A stretch of 64,000 nucleotides of DNA, taken from positions 372,001 through 436,000 of the forward strand of contig CAJVGD010000042.1 in NCBI GenBank assembly GCA_910890315.1. Direction: 5' to 3'. The notes beneath the pieces are model-generated. The model searched no databases. It was not told where the DNA came from and saw nothing but the letters and a program-made list of their open reading frames with translations. The stretch is from Serendipita indica DSM 11827 (lineage: Eukaryota > Basidiomycota > Agaricomycetes > Sebacinales > Serendipitaceae). The translations under genes were made by a program, and so were the position numbers. This document shows, one piece after another, positions 47,405 to 60,241 of this stretch; position 1 is the first letter of the stretch; each line of letters opens with the position of its first letter.

Positions 47405-50400
47405 ATGTCTGGACGACCGACAACTGCAAACTCGTCGAGACCGTATACTGCGGCCTCGTCAGACTACAGGCCCCAGACAGCCTGGAGCGAATCCGAGCCG
47501 CCCTCTACCGCTCACGGCGGCGCGGCGACATATGCGTACCCGACGCAGCAGTACCACCAGCAGCACCACAATCATTTATATGCTCAGGAAGAAGAGGATG
47601 AGGAAGAAGAGAGTGAGGAGGAAGACGTATTTGCCTATCTACCCCCCGGTACCGCCCAGAGCGACGTCGCTGCACCGAACCAGCACCATAATGGGAACCC
47701 ACAGCAGCAACACGTTCAGTTTGCTCACCACACACAACAGCGGGGAGCCTTTGGGCAGCCGTTGCAGGCCCAGCAACCAGAGAATATGCAACCTCCACAG
47801 GACCAGCAGCAACCTCCATCAGCAGCCGCATTCCACAATCTTGTCGCCGCTGCAGGTCTAGATCCTGGACCTACGCCGCCCTACAGCCAGTCGAATGCCA
47901 GCAGTCGATATGCACCGTCTGGTATCGCTGCCCCCGCACCCACTACTACCGGTCAAACAGACAGCAACTATGGGGACTTTGGACCGGACGCTTATGACAT
48001 GCGTCCTATTCCTTTCAGCCCTGGTGGGCCGGGAATGTTCCCACCCGTGTCGGCGACCAATAAGTCATTTGGCAGGTCAGTCGACTCGCGCGAGGTCCGT
48101 GTCGACCTACCATCGACTGGTGTCAGCTTTTCTTCATCAAACTACAATCCGGCGTCCCCAGGTCCTGTCAAGCGCCGCATCTCGTCCGAGCTTGGTACCT
48201 CCATCGGCGACATGGCTACTACTCTCAAGTATACGGAAGAAGTCGGTGGTGAAGAGGCAGAGGAAGAAGATTCCCCGTATCCAGAGGTCCGGGCAAGTGT
48301 ATCAAACACTGACGACACGGAGATGCCAGCCGCCACCATTCGGATGTGGGTTTTGGGCATGTTCTTGTGCCTTATCGCCATTTCCCTCAATACTTTCTTC
48401 AATTTTCGTTTCCCCAGCCCGACCCTTACACCCCTTGTCATTTTGCTCATTGCGTATCCATGCGGGAGATTCCTCGCGGCCGTGCTACCCATCCGTACCT
48501 ATCAACTTCCAGCTTGGTTGGGTGGAGCACGCTTCAGCCTCAATCCTGGTCCTTTCAACGTCAAGGAGCATGTGCTAATCTTCATCATGTCCAACATCTC
48601 TGCCGCTCCCTCCTTCTCCCTCAACACCATTGTCGTCTCCGAACTATACTATAAGCTGGATTTTGGTGCCGGCTTTAACCTGTGTCTCATTCTCAGCACT
48701 CAGATGATGGGTCTGGGTTTCGCCGGGTTTGGACGACGCTTCCTCGTATGGCCTGCGAGCATGGTGTGGCCCAGTAACCTTGTCAGCTGCACACTCCTCA
48801 ACACGCTTCATGCTGGCGAGGAGACGGACCGACGCTCTGGCATCAGTCGCTATCGCTTCTTTATCTATGCCACCGTTGCCTCGTTTGCTTGGGCCTTTTT
48901 GCCGACATTCCTGTTCCAGGCCTTAGGATACTTTAGTTGGATCTGCTGGATTGCACCAAGTATGTGCACACCCGTGTCCTAATACGTTTGTTCCTAACTT
49001 TTGGATAGCCAACCTGGTGGTTAATCAATTATTTGGCACCGTGTCCGGCCTTGGCATGGGCATCCTGACGTTTGACTGGGCACAAATATCTTGGATTGGA
49101 TCTCCGCTCATGGTCCCTTGGTGGGCACAACTCCACGTCTTTGCTGGATTTGCCTTCTTCTACTGGTTCCTTTTGCCCATCCTCTACTACAAGAATGTGA
49201 GTTTCTAGTATGCACTGCTCGCTTTCGTTGACTTTGGAATCAGGCCTGGCACCTTGCGTATATGCCTATGACTGCCCAGGCATCATTTGATCGTTTCGGA
49301 CGAGTGTACAACATCTCTGCCATCTTCAACCGCACCACTCGTAGCTTCAGCCCAGAAGCCTACAACGAGTACAGTTCGCTCTATCTCCCAGGGCCGTTCC
49401 TTTTGGTCTACCTGTTGGCGTTTGCCATCTCGACAGCATTGATCGTTCACACCGTCCTATACAACGGTAGAACGTTGATAAATGGATTCAAGAAAATTCA
49501 GGTAGAAGAGGACGATATTCACGCCAAGCTCATGCGCGCCTATCCAGAAGTCCCCGACAAATGGTATGCGACACTCTTTGCCGTCTTCTTTGTCATCGCT
49601 GTGCTTGCTGTTGAAGTCTGGCCGACTGGTATGCCCGTGTGGACGTTGGCCATAGCCGTCTTACTACCGGCGATTTACATGCTGCCATGCGGTTTCATCT
49701 TTGCGGTCACTGGTCAAGGACTCTCGATCAATCTATTGGCCCAGGTTATTCCTGGTGGCCTCCTCGCTGGAAAGCCACTCCCGAACATGGCGAGTTTTCG
49801 ATGAGATTTTCTTCTGTGTTTGCTGACATTTTCAATAGATCTTCAAGGCTGTCGCAATCCAAACATTAGGCTCATCTCTTGCCTTTGTGCAAGACTTGAA
49901 GTTTGGTCACTACATCAAGGTACCACCACGTGCCGTTTTCATGGCTCAGACCATATCCGCCCTCATGGGTGCCATCGTACAAGTCGGTGTCAAGCGTTGG
50001 TTGTTTGCCAATGTGCCAGACATCTGCTCGCAGACACAAAAGGACGCACTCACCTGCCCACATAATCAAGTGTTCTTCAACGCTAGCGCCATCTGGGGTC
50101 TCATTGGGCCTGCAAGGCAATTCGGAGAGGGAACCTTGTACCATGGACATCTATATGCCATGCTCGTCGGAGCCCTCCTGCCTGTTCCAATCTGGCTTTA
50201 CCACAGATTCCGACCGAAGACCCGACTGCGATATCTCAACATTCCAGTGCTGCTCAACGGCCCGACATTTTCCCCGCCAGCCCGTGGGATCAACTTTTCG
50301 TCGTGGTTTGTCGTCGGATTCATCTTCCAATACTTTATCCGACGACGCAATTTCCGCTGGTGGAGCAAGTTCAATTATGTGCTCAGCGCCGCGCTGGATT

Positions 50401-50646
50401 CGGGCACGATCTTGTCCATTATCATCATTTTCCTCACGCTTCAACTACCCTTCAAAAATGGTGGTCTCTTGATAGATTGGTGGGGAAACAGCGCCGACGG
50501 CGCTTTCAAAAGTACGTATGCTCTACTATTGTGAACACGCCAATGCTCAGACTTTTCCTCTCTGTAGCATACGATGTTTTGCAGCCTCCTCTCTACCGGT
50601 TACGACCCGGAGAGGCGTTTGATGTAGCACCCAATGGCCAACCATG
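47405..50646 (+). CDS. OPT-family oligopeptide transporter 2, long N-terminal extension
   Basis: Intact OPT transporter. The ATG at 47405 opens an extension of about 280 residues rich in Gln, Pro, Ser and acidic runs (for example EEEDEEEESEEEDVFAYLPP) that is absent from OPT1. The shared core begins at SPYPEVRASVSNTDDTEMPA and continues LIAYPCGRFLAAVLPIRTYQ, SLNPGPFNVKEHVLIFIMSN, LVVNQLFGTVSGLGMGILTF, MAYMPMTAQASFDRFGRVYN, DIHAKLMRAYPEVPDKWYAT, VTGQGLSINLLAQVIPGGLL, FGHYIKVPPRAVFMAQTISA and FQYFIRRRNFRWWSKFNYVL, ending RPGEAFDVAPNGQP. About five short introns. The extension is probably cytosolic and could carry trafficking or turnover signals; this is inference. Tandem order and core similarity show duplication. 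Confidence 0.9.
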
Positions 50647-51257
50647 ATCGCATTGTCCTTTCCTTGTACGCACATATCACGAACCGACTCACTTCATCCT
50701 GGGCACGTAATGGGAATCCTCTTTCACTCGCTCAAAATTGGACCTCCTGTCCACCCCTTCTTTTTGCCACCGCTGTCGAATCTGACGTCGACAATCTCAG
50801 CCTGCACTGTCGCCGTTCCGACCCGACTGTCCCAAACTGTGATTTATTCCTCGCCATCGTATCGTCGTGTCTCTAGAGGACTCCGATAACTCCTTAGATT
50901 ATGATCCATTCGGCGTATTCTCTCGCAATCGCGCCCGACTACCCTAATACAACCTTCTCGTCCTCTGTTTCTTCTCCCCAATTTTTATATCATCTGTGTT
51001 GTGACTGCGTTTTGGTTGGTCGATTTTCTTTTCGTTTCCTTGCTCCACAAACACATTGTCTCTCGTTACATAACCCACCCTCCCCATTCTTTCCTCGTTT
51101 GCGAGGATGCTTGCATCTACGAGCCAACTAGCGGCCATTAGCGGTGTGAAGAGACGATTGATCCTTCCAATCTCTCCTATTCACCTGGACACGCTCTTCT
51201 CGCTATTGTACTTTAATTTCTGGGAATTGCAGCAACTCCAATGTCCTACATGATATT
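50647..51257. other. Convergent 3' region, OPT2 / GEA
   Basis: 611 bp between two stops. Pyrimidine-rich, with short open frames only; no gene, RNA or repeat that I can support. Confidence 0.4.
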
Positions 51258-54200
51258 CTACTGAGATGATCCTCCTTGTGTCGCCGGCACGGCAGTTACG
51301 GGCTCTTGGACAGGTAGTGGAATAACGTCGAGGAGGAATCCTGGGAGGAAGCTATCTAGCTTTTCTTGTGTAAGTTTCCACCGTTCCTTGATCTCTTCTG
51401 GCCGTTCGTCTGGCGTTTGCTCGCCCAAGAGCGCCCCCGAAGCCTGCATTACGAGTAAGACATTTTTAAGAGACTCTGGCACGGCTTCGACCTATTCCTT
51501 GTCAGTTCCTAGCACTAAAAGTGATCCGAGTTCTTACCAGTTGCGATCGTTTATCAATCTTTATGAGCTCTTCTAGCAGATCCAGAACCTCCAACCACAG
51601 CGTGGTGAGAGTATGGGGCTCGAGCGACAGCGCATCGAGATAGTACAAAAAGCCACGACATAGTAGGTTGGATGCGCGAAGGCGGGTTTCTGGCATCCCA
51701 CCCGGAAGTGGATCACGACCAAAGACTCGGGGTCGAGCAAGTCTTGGACCAGCGGAAAGACGGCTTGATGAAAGGCAACTATGATTTGTGGTGGACCCCC
51801 TCCTGACATTAATTGAGGGCTCATAAGAATGCGCTGGAAGTATACGATCGCCGCATGTCGTACTTCTCGACTCGGATTCACGGATTGATGACTGAGGGAT
51901 ACGATGATAGGTAGTGCATATGCGGCCCAACCTTGAGATGATGAGCAGATATAGAAAAGGCGTCGAAAGTTCTCACCTTGTTTCTGGCCAGCCTCACTGG
52001 CCGCTAGACGAGGGAGCATCTTTCGGCTTTCGAAGAGGGCCTCAACAGCTGAGCATCCGCGCTCTATGCGAGGATCTGAAGATCTGCGGGGTGTAAGCGC
52101 GAGAGGCCAAATGCACGGAGAATACATACTGCGCGGCTGGCGGCCTTCTGCGTTCCACCACTGTGCCGGCCAACGTGGCGATATCATCCAAGACCATGAC
52201 AATTCCTTCAACCGCATCTACTGGAAGCGATTCATCGGCCATCAAGTGGTTGATACAGTCCAATGTTTGCTTGCATGCTACCGGGTTATGAGCCGTCATC
52301 CGAAGTAGTCCGTTTGTGAGTTTCCATTCGGTGGGGGAACTGAAACTCATGAGACATGCGAATATGTTTCGACCAAATTCTTACCGAATAGCAGAGCGAT
52401 GCTTCTGCAGCAACATGGCTAATCCGTCGACAAGTGGTTGACTTACAGCACTGAGAACATCCGGTGGCAGACCTCCAATGGTGTCCAGAGCGACGAAAAG
52501 CTGATCACGAAGGCTCGGCTGATAGTGGTGTAAGAAAAGCTCTGGACGCAACGGCGAAACAAACCTCCTCTGCTGCAGGTTCACAGATCCTCAACAGATC
52601 TATGACAGCACGTTCAATCAACAAGGAACTAAACCACTGTGCCTGGGAAAGCAAAGCCGAGATATGGTCAAAAACAAGCGGCCTATATTGTCGATGAGCA
52701 TCATGAGAGTTGCTGACGGCCGACGTACCAAACGTCATTTACATATTGCCTCGTGTTCAAAACAATGCTAGTCATCATTTCGAGCAGGAAAATACTCGCT
52801 GCATCGTAAGGCAAGGGTTGAATTGCACGATCTCCCGTAGGCGCAGAAGCGTGAGGGGCTTGCTCTTCATTTTGTTTGACTTTGAGCTTGTGAAGACTTC
52901 GCTTATTGGCAGCGTCTTGCATCGTTCGAAGCGCCGCCATTAGTGGTTCGAGTTCTAACGCTCTGATGTGTATGAGAACCATGTTGCTCATGTCATACGA
53001 AATCTCACCTGATCTGGTTATTGAGGTCTTCGAGATGACAGACACCTATGCAGTCAACGGCGCACATGGTCTTCTCGATTTCTTCTGGGGTAGCCTCAAT
53101 GAGAGCATCGGTACTCGAGCCATACGGTGTAAGAAGGTATGAGGACAATGCGGAAAGCAATCCACCGTCCAATCTTTGCGTCGATTGAACAGGCTTTGGT
53201 ACTGCCAACGCGATGGGATAGGCATTTCCTTGGAAGTCCTCCATTTGCGCCATTGATTGTGGGAGGAGGGAATACAAGAATAGATTTTGCAGAATGTCGA
53301 ATACCTATAAACTTGTAAGATAGTGTGAACTTCAAGGGTCCTGCTTTACCGGTGCCCAACTCTCCCGTAGATTATTAAGGTTTCCGTTCAAGATGGTAAA
53401 CAGGACCACAGTGGCCAATTGCGATCGCAAGCTGGTTCCGAATCGCACAGATAGAGCGGATACTGTGATGTTCTGGCCCTCGACTTCAACAACAGGGAAG
53501 TTGGATTGTCTCGGGAAGTTGACACCCTCTGCGAGACCAGTCGAGTACGCTAGAGACATGACAATAAAGTCGAACACCTCTGGAAGCTGAAAGTGGCTAG
53601 CCAGCGTCGCACAGTCTCGGAAACCAGTGATAATTTTCTCCACAATATAGTCGTCGTTGAAGGTGCTAAACGCAGTGGCGATCATGCCGACGACAGGTCT
53701 CCACACGAGCTTGAACATATGAAGGTCAAACGCAGACGTATGACAGAGCATGAGCGGTCCTAAGTACTTTCAACAAAGACTCCCGACAGACAGACCAGAA
53801 CTTACGAGTCTGCTTGGATCTGATCAGCAACTCCTTCCAAGCATAGTCGAAACCAAGTTGTCCGACATGCTCTTCTGGCATTACGATTTCTCGTTTCTTA
53901 ATGCTGTCGTAGATGGCTTTCTGGGGAGTTGTCAGGCGTGCTCAAGAGTTTTTACAATTCACGAACCAAAAATTCGGGCGAGAAATCTGAATTATCATTT
54001 ACTCCCCGTAGATTGCGCTTGAAGTCTTCGAATGACATTCGTTTCTAAAGTCGATGGTGAGTCGGAATTCGGGGTAGGCTGGCCATGGGGACGCACTCGA
54101 ACTTGAGGATTATGTAGATCAGTGTTAAGCATAATGATAGCGAACGCGAGGACATGGACAGCGTCCTGAGTCTTGATTTCCGCTACCGATTTGGGTCAAC

Positions 54201-56644
54201 GTTGGCTGGGCAGCAAGAAATCTGATCACCTGGCTTGGAAGCAAAGTATTTGGCAGCAAATGTATCCGTTATTCTTTCGATTTGCTGAGATTCTCCCGGT
54301 AGCCGGAAGCTTTCCAACATTTCTCTCATTGCTTCTGCAATTGGAACCTGACCTAGAGGTTAACACCCAACATGAAGTGAGATTCAAGAACAATATCCAC
54401 CTCATAGAAGTCAAACTGTCCGATAAAAGACTTGAGGATATCAATGTTGTCTGGTTTGGCGATGAATTCCCCGATGAGCTTCTTGTCGATACGAGGAGTG
54501 TTCTTCAGGAAATATGCAATACTTCGAACTCTACTCGCCGCGACTTCAGCCTCTGTCGCCGAACTTGCGACATCATATTGGAGGAGTCCATGCTCTTCGA
54601 GGAACGCAATGCCGCCTTTTGGGTTTTTGTTGAATCTGGCTGCAGCGGTGAGCAAGAGAAGCTTCTTCGATTTTGACTCCAGGATGGCAGGAATACTTGG
54701 ATAGTCCTGAATCACGTGAGAAAGGAGTCTGTTGCAGTTGCCGGACAAACCTCTGGCCAATCTGGGAATTTCTGTTCAACCCTGCCTGCCATATTGCTAA
54801 CGAAGGAGAGCAGTAGGTCAAGACACAGCACTTGTGCACCCTTTTGCTGAGGATCCGCATGTTGTACACTCTACAGGAGGACTGTCAACGATGCGCAGTT
54901 AGCGAGCTAGAAATCATGCCTTGGAAAGAAAGTTTATCAGTCGCTCGAAGGTGTCTTCGCAATTTATATCGCAATCGTAATTGACCCAAACGTCCACCAT
55001 GAATTCAGGATATCGGCTTAGGTGGCCAAGTATCTCCAGCATTAGCTCCCTTGTTTCTCCCCGAGCAGGCGTGACTCCAGAACGTCCAGCCCGGGAAGGT
55101 GGTCTGCTGTCTTCTGCCTCGGAGCCTTCCCGTTCTCGCTCTCTATCTGCCAAATCACTCGTGCTGGCGTTTGAGCCACTCAGAGCAGCCCGGCGGTTGG
55201 GTGGCACTCCGAGCTGAAGTCGGCCTCCGGCGTTTGTAACACTACTCACAGGAGGCGTCAACTTGTCAACAAGGAAGCTCAACAAGAGCTCTTGCTGAAG
55301 CTTCAGATGAGATCGCATGGTTTCGAGGATAGTAGCCAATGTTCGGAGGGCGAGCGAGAGGACGGTAGGATTGTCACTCCTCGCCAGTTGAAACAGAAAC
55401 TTGCATCCGTCATCCGTGATGAGTTGTCGGAGTTGTGGGAAGCGAGCAATAGTAGGACCCGCAGAAGAAAATGCAACGTTTAGCGTTGTGAGCGAAGGGA
55501 TGAAGAGGCTGTCTGAATGTGAACGAGAGTGATGCTGTTGGGATGTGGGGTCCAGGAGAGATATCAAGGCTCTGAGGAGTTCAAAGATGGACGGGAGGCC
55601 GTATGGGGTCGCTATCCAAGGTAAGAAGGGTTTCAATCGACAAAAAGCGCGTACTGTTTTGGTTCTGTGCAACAGGAACTGGGGTCTTCTCTCTTTCAGG
55701 CGCTTCTGGATCAATATCCAGCACCTGCTCCATACTTGGAGGTGCATCTTCTCTCGTAGGTGACACAGTTACACGTAGTTCACTGTTTTCATTATCCAAT
55801 GCTTCATCTTCCGTGGGCTCCAAAGTTTCGAGACGGCGAAAAATCACTCTGACGAGGTCATGCATATAGTATTCTGCAGCTCTCCTGACAGCCTCTTTTC
55901 ATCGGAATATCAATCTTCGCAACATAAACGTCGGTGCACTGACCTCCTAATCTCACGTGGCAGCAAGTTGTGAGGACCGTTTCGAGCATTTCGCAGACTT
56001 CGATATCCCCAAGCAGGGGCCCTACTGGACCACAGATACAGTCTCTGACTACAGTCAAGATCCGGAATATGACTGCTTCATCGGCTGAACTGTTCCCTGC
56101 GTCGAATTTGCAGTGAGAGACAGTGTTACTGAGCTCGGAAAGGGCTGGTCGGAGATCTGGAGAGTTTGGTGATATGAGTCCGCAAACGAAGAAGGAATGA
56201 AGAGATGACAAGGACGCTGATACAATCGGTGCGGTCGAAATATCAGAGCGAATTAGAGCAAGGAAAGGCGCGAGTATGGCGGTCAAAGGCATCTCGCTAA
56301 GATCTGTCGTATATCTGAGATTCAAAGTCGGTTGATTTAAGAAGAAACGCACCAGCCAACGCCCTTACGTCTCTCTTCAACTCTTCAAAGCCGACCATGA
56401 GATCTACATTCTTCCGGCCTTGAACACGTCCTTCGCGCTCATTATTCGTAGCTGCACGTAGACCAAGGCTGCTAGCCAATGAGACTCGTGCTGATGATGG
56501 ATAATACGCGGTTGGTGTGGCCCAGCGAGAGTTCTTGCGCATCGCAGAAGTGACTGAGAGGATCTCCGAGTACACGAGATGCGTACTTGGTACCGCTAGG
56601 TTGTATTTTGACTGGCTATCCATTTCGTGCGCCTTCAAGTTCAT
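51258..56644 (-). CDS. GEA1: Gea/GBF1-type ARF guanine-nucleotide exchange factor (Sec7)
   Basis: Large Golgi ARF-GEF, the brefeldin A target family. The N-terminus reads THLVYSEILSVTSAMRKNSR, the DCB signature of Gea/GBF1. HUS-region landmarks are HDLVRVIFRRLETLEP and VWVNYDCDINCEDTFERLIN. The Sec7 domain (about 54.1-54.8 kb) shows NPKGGIAFLEEHGLLQYD, FLKNTPRIDKKLIGEFIAKP with the glutamic-finger Glu, AMREMLESFRLPGESQQIER and MLNTDLHNPQVR. HDS domains follow to the C-terminus PVQEPVTAVPATQGGSSQ. The start is taken at the ATG at 56644 (MNLKAHEMDSQSKY); 56623 is also possible, and open sequence further upstream may be leader. It diverges from PUP2. Many short introns; not all junctions were checked. 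The symbol follows the yeast pair GEA1/GEA2. Confidence 0.88.
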
Positions 56645-57085
56645 GTCAGCCTTGGGTCGCCACTTGGCCAACGTGTCCATACCGTATAGTCTTCGTAACT
56701 TGAACAATAATAGCTGTATTGACCTCTGGAGGTCCTCGTGTCTGTATTTATACGAAGAGGCGAGTCGCAAGAAAGCCAGTCGATTGATGTTTGAGTCCAA
56801 GTTGTTGTCGAAACATGGCTTGGACCCGTGCCACGTATGCCGGGCGATTGACTATTCACCATTCCACGTTGCATCTTGGTATAATGAATGGAGTATACTC
56901 ATTTGTGATTTCTTTCACTGTTCGAATGTCGACTACATTCAAAGTCTTTGCTGATCAATTTCAATCTGTCAAACAATGAGTAAACGAATGTGTGAATCAT
57001 ATCATTTGCATTACTCTTCCTCTTGTCTACACTAGAGCCTGGGCCACTTACTGCAAGGGGTCGACGCGTAACTTGAACTTTCTCC
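56645..57085. promoter_or_regulatory. Divergent promoter region, GEA / PUP2
   Basis: About 440 bp between two divergent starts. Open frames continue upstream of the GEA start for some 150 bp and may be 5' leader. No canonical TATA box or repeat seen. Confidence 0.4.
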
Positions 57086-58133
57086 ATGTTTCTTACTCGC
57101 TCAGAATACGGTACATCTATCGCTCCCTACAACTTCAAGTGGCTAATCTTCACTAGATCGTGGTGTAAATACCTTTTCACCAGAAGGACGGCTGTTCCAA
57201 GGTCAGTTTCTCTTTACGCTCGACAGTCCAGTGCTCAATATCGCGCTGTTCAGTCGAGTATGCGATCGAGGCAATCAAGGCGAGTTCGAATCCGTGTTTA
57301 TATTCATTCTAGCCACTAATACGCGTTTAGCTGGGCTCCACGACCGTTGGCATCCGCACACCAGATGGAGTTATCTTGGGCGTCGAGAAACGCGTTCCCT
57401 CGCCACTCCTAGAGTCTTCCTCGGTCGAGAAGATTATGGAGATCGACGCGCATATTGGATGCGCTATGTCTGGGCTCACCGCCGACGCGCGTACCATGAT
57501 CGACCACGCAAGAGTGACCAGCCAAAACCACTCCTTTACATACGATGAGAAGATTGGAGTCGAAAGCGTTACTCAAGCCGTCTGCGATCTTGCTCTTCGG
57601 TTCGGCGAGAGCATGGACAATGAGAGCGCGATGATGGTCAGTGCTCTTTGTGTGTTGGAAGGGGACTTTGATGAATTTTCTCTGCAGAGTCGACCGTTTG
57701 GTGTTGCTTTATTGATCGCTGGTATTGATGAGAAAGGTCCTCAACTGTGAGCTCACCTTTAGTAGTCGATTCACCTCTCATCTGCTTCTAGATATCATAC
57801 CGATCCCTCGGGCACATATACTCGGTATGAAGCGAAAGCGATAGGGAGTGGCTCGGAGGCTGCACAAAGCGACTTGCAAGACAAGTACCACAAGGTGGGT
57901 CTTTATCGAACTATGTTTTCGTTTATTCTCACATTAATCAGCAAATGACACTGCGCGAAGCACAGCATCTCATTCTACGGGTACTCAAACAGGTGATGGA
58001 GGAGAAGCTCGACCATCATAATATCCAACTCGCCCAGGTCACGAAAACAGATGGATTCCATATTCTGTCAGAGACCGAGCTACAAGAGCTTATTGACACG
58101 ATGCCAGCCGCTCCGGCTCCAGGTGCGGCGTAA
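57086..58133 (+). CDS. PUP2: Proteasome subunit alpha5, Pup2
   Basis: Alpha-ring subunit of the 20S proteasome. Spliced exons read [52 protein letters not shown], then [76 protein letters not shown] and [20 protein letters not shown], ending [14 protein letters not shown]. This is the expected alpha5 order and length. The intron 57280-57330 has a GC donor (AAG then GCGAGT), the only choice that keeps IEAIK and LGSTT in frame. Together with PRE6 at 22.5 kb the window holds two of the seven alpha subunits. Confidence 0.95.
57280..57330 (+). other. PUP2: GC-AG intron, PUP2
   Basis: Donor AATCAAG/GCGAGT, acceptor CGTTTAG. It joins YAIEAIK to LGSTTVGI, invariant alpha5 sequence; using GT four bases on would break the frame. 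Confidence 0.88.
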
Positions 58134-58394
58134 ATTGTACATTGAATTGAAATAAAACGAGTAGAACTGGAGTAATCCGGTCAAAGGTCGTCCTATTGCG
58201 AATTCAATTCAATACAGCCAGATGTTGTCGTATGCGTGATCCAAATAGCCACAGGTAGGAGCTGTCTTACGGTCGTAAACTAAGATACGCTCGTCATTAG
58301 AATGGGTCGGATCCAGCCTCGCATCAGCTGAGCGAAAGCTGCCCGATCTTTATAGTGGTGGCCTGGTCAAGAATCGAATGATAACGCGGCATTA

Positions 58395-58879
58395 TTATGA
58401 TGCGAGTGCGATACATTCGACTTCTACGAGGACGTCCTTGGGAAGACGTGATACTTCAACCGCAGATCTGGCGGGTTTGTGATCTCCAAAGCTCTTGGAG
58501 TAGATTTGATTCATTGCGGCGAAATCGTTCATCGATTTGAGAAACACCTAAGAGGGGGGTCAGATTCCACATGACAAAGTAGGGAGAAGACTGACTGTTG
58601 TTTTGACCACTTTATCCATGGAAGAACCACTCGCTTCGACGACGGCTCGAAGGTTCTTGAACACTTGAGTCGTTTGCTCGTCAATGCCACCGGCGACAAT
58701 CTCCATCGATGCTGGGTCCAAGGGAATGCAACCAGACACGAATACAAATCCGTTGGCTTTGATGGCTTGTTGATATGGTCCAATAGCTGCTGGAGCATCT
58801 TTGATATCGTTGAGATGTACATCAAAGTCTCCTATTAGAGATACTCACTCGAAGTCGAAACTATCTCAAGCGAGGACAT
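58395..58879 (-). CDS. RidA/YjgF/YER057c-family protein
   Basis: Small enamine/imine deaminase family (yeast Mmf1/Hmf1) that clears reactive 2-aminoacrylate-type intermediates. The start at 58879 reads [10 protein letters not shown], then across an intron [60 protein letters not shown] and [20 protein letters not shown]. The C-terminus is [20 protein letters not shown] followed by ALAS. These include the GPYxQA and RxxVxVxxLPxxxxVEVExIA family motifs with the conserved Arg. No clear import sequence, so it is probably cytosolic. It faces the MscL gene head-to-head across 197 bp. Confidence 0.93.
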
Positions 58880-59076
58880 GTTGGCGCGTCGAGGAACGGG
58901 TAGTCTGACGGGGTGTTGTCTAGAGAGTGATATTCTAGTATTTGTAGAGTATCTACCAAGCGCTGGGAGAAATCTGCGGGAAACGGTCGAGGACAAGAAG
59001 GACATGTGTTGTCGCATCTTAAACCCGACCGCCACTGTAACATCCTTGACCAGTGACTAAACCAAACCCACAGGCC
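58880..59076. promoter_or_regulatory. Compact divergent promoter, RidA / MscL
   Basis: 197 bp between two ATGs on opposite strands, so the 5' leaders and core promoters must be short or overlap. No TATA box was recognised. Confidence 0.45.
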
Positions 59077-59785
59077 ATGTCTACGTCCTGGGATAACGCT
59101 AGACACTCTTGGGAAGAAGGAGCCAAGCGTGTCAAAGGCGCATGGCAAGGCTTCAAGGAGTTCTTGTTGCGAGAATCCGTGCTCGAAGTTGCCGTCGGTC
59201 TTATTATCGCCTCGGCATTTACACGCGTTCGTGATGTTCACCCTATGCGTCAACTTGCACTAATCTGGGCGGTCCTGAGTAGATTGTCAACTCCATGGTC
59301 ACGGATATGATACTCCCATTCATCGCTCTGCTTCCTATATTTAACCGAAATCTACCGCAGCAGTTTATCACGCTGCGAAAGGGCCCCCATCAGCCTCAGG
59401 GTGGCTACAACACGATTCAGCAAGCGGAAGCAGATGGTGCTATATATCTCGCATACGGGTAGATCAGCTGCGTTTAATAGTCGCCTCCTGCTGACGTTTA
59501 TCTTTAGTCGGTTCATCGATGCAGTTCTCAACTTTGTCGCAATCGGTTTCGTCCTCTACCTCATTGCCCGGTTTTATGGATACGTCAGTGGAGACTCTAT
59601 CATTAAACATTCGACCAAGTGCAACTATTGCCGCAAGGAGATTTCGGAGAAGGTAAGGACTTAGCCCTGCGCTAAGTCATTGCGCTCATTCACCCTTGTA
59701 GGCGAGTCGTTGTGCCTTCTGCAGCAGTTGGCTCGATGGAAGAGAAGACAGGGAGACGAGTGCACTTGCTCCTGCTACTCAATGA
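59077..59785 (+). CDS. MscL-type large mechanosensitive channel with C-terminal CxxC pair
   Basis: Fungal homologue of the bacterial pressure-relief channel. Four exons (introns 59227-59282, 59459-59507 and one near 59,655-59,700) give MSTSWDNARHSWEEG, then FKEFLLRESVLEVAVGLIIA and SAFTRIVNSMVTDMILPFIA, which match the amphipathic N-helix and pore-lining TM1 (bacterial FALRGNVVDLAVGVIIGAAF). A loop with GGYNTIQQAEADGAIYLAYG is followed by RFIDAVLNFVAIGFVLYLIA (TM2). The tail reads CNYCRKEISEKASRCAFCSS, two CxxC pairs like the zinc-ribbon tail of many bacterial MscL proteins. Total about 180 residues, close to the bacterial size. The membrane it occupies cannot be read from sequence. The family call is firm. 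Confidence 0.9.
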
Positions 59786-60241
59786 ACAAAAGTTGAAAAG
59801 ACGGAACTGCGGACAAACTGTTACTAGTCCAAGCTTGAAATTGGATCTCGACATGCTCTTTGCCAATCTTCCCTTTGCGGTCGCAATACACAGTCGGCCC
59901 TGAATCGAGTATTTGATGCCATCTATTCTTACCAGAAGGGTCATCAGAATACCGTCTTCTCGGTACAAGGAGATCACTGACCACGTACCCACGGTGTCTG
60001 ACGACTAGTTTCTCGACTGAGGTGTACCGTCTTGGCGTGTATATTGTTTCATGTGCTCCTCAATTTTATTGCCCACACCCTCCATCGACTGCAGTGACCT
60101 AGTCATTTTCTAGTACGTAGCGGTGTCTTATCGGTCTCTAGAAGTTCTATTGCTACCGGAAGGACGCTGGCAAGCTACGGGGACGGAGGCTGGTAATGCG
60201 CCTTGACCTCCAACCTCTCCTTTCTCCTCGCATGCAGCAAA
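59786..60241. other. Intergenic, MscL 3' end to NLR start
   Basis: 456 bp, presumed 3' UTR and NLR promoter. Short open frames only; no repeat or RNA gene seen. Confidence 0.4.
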
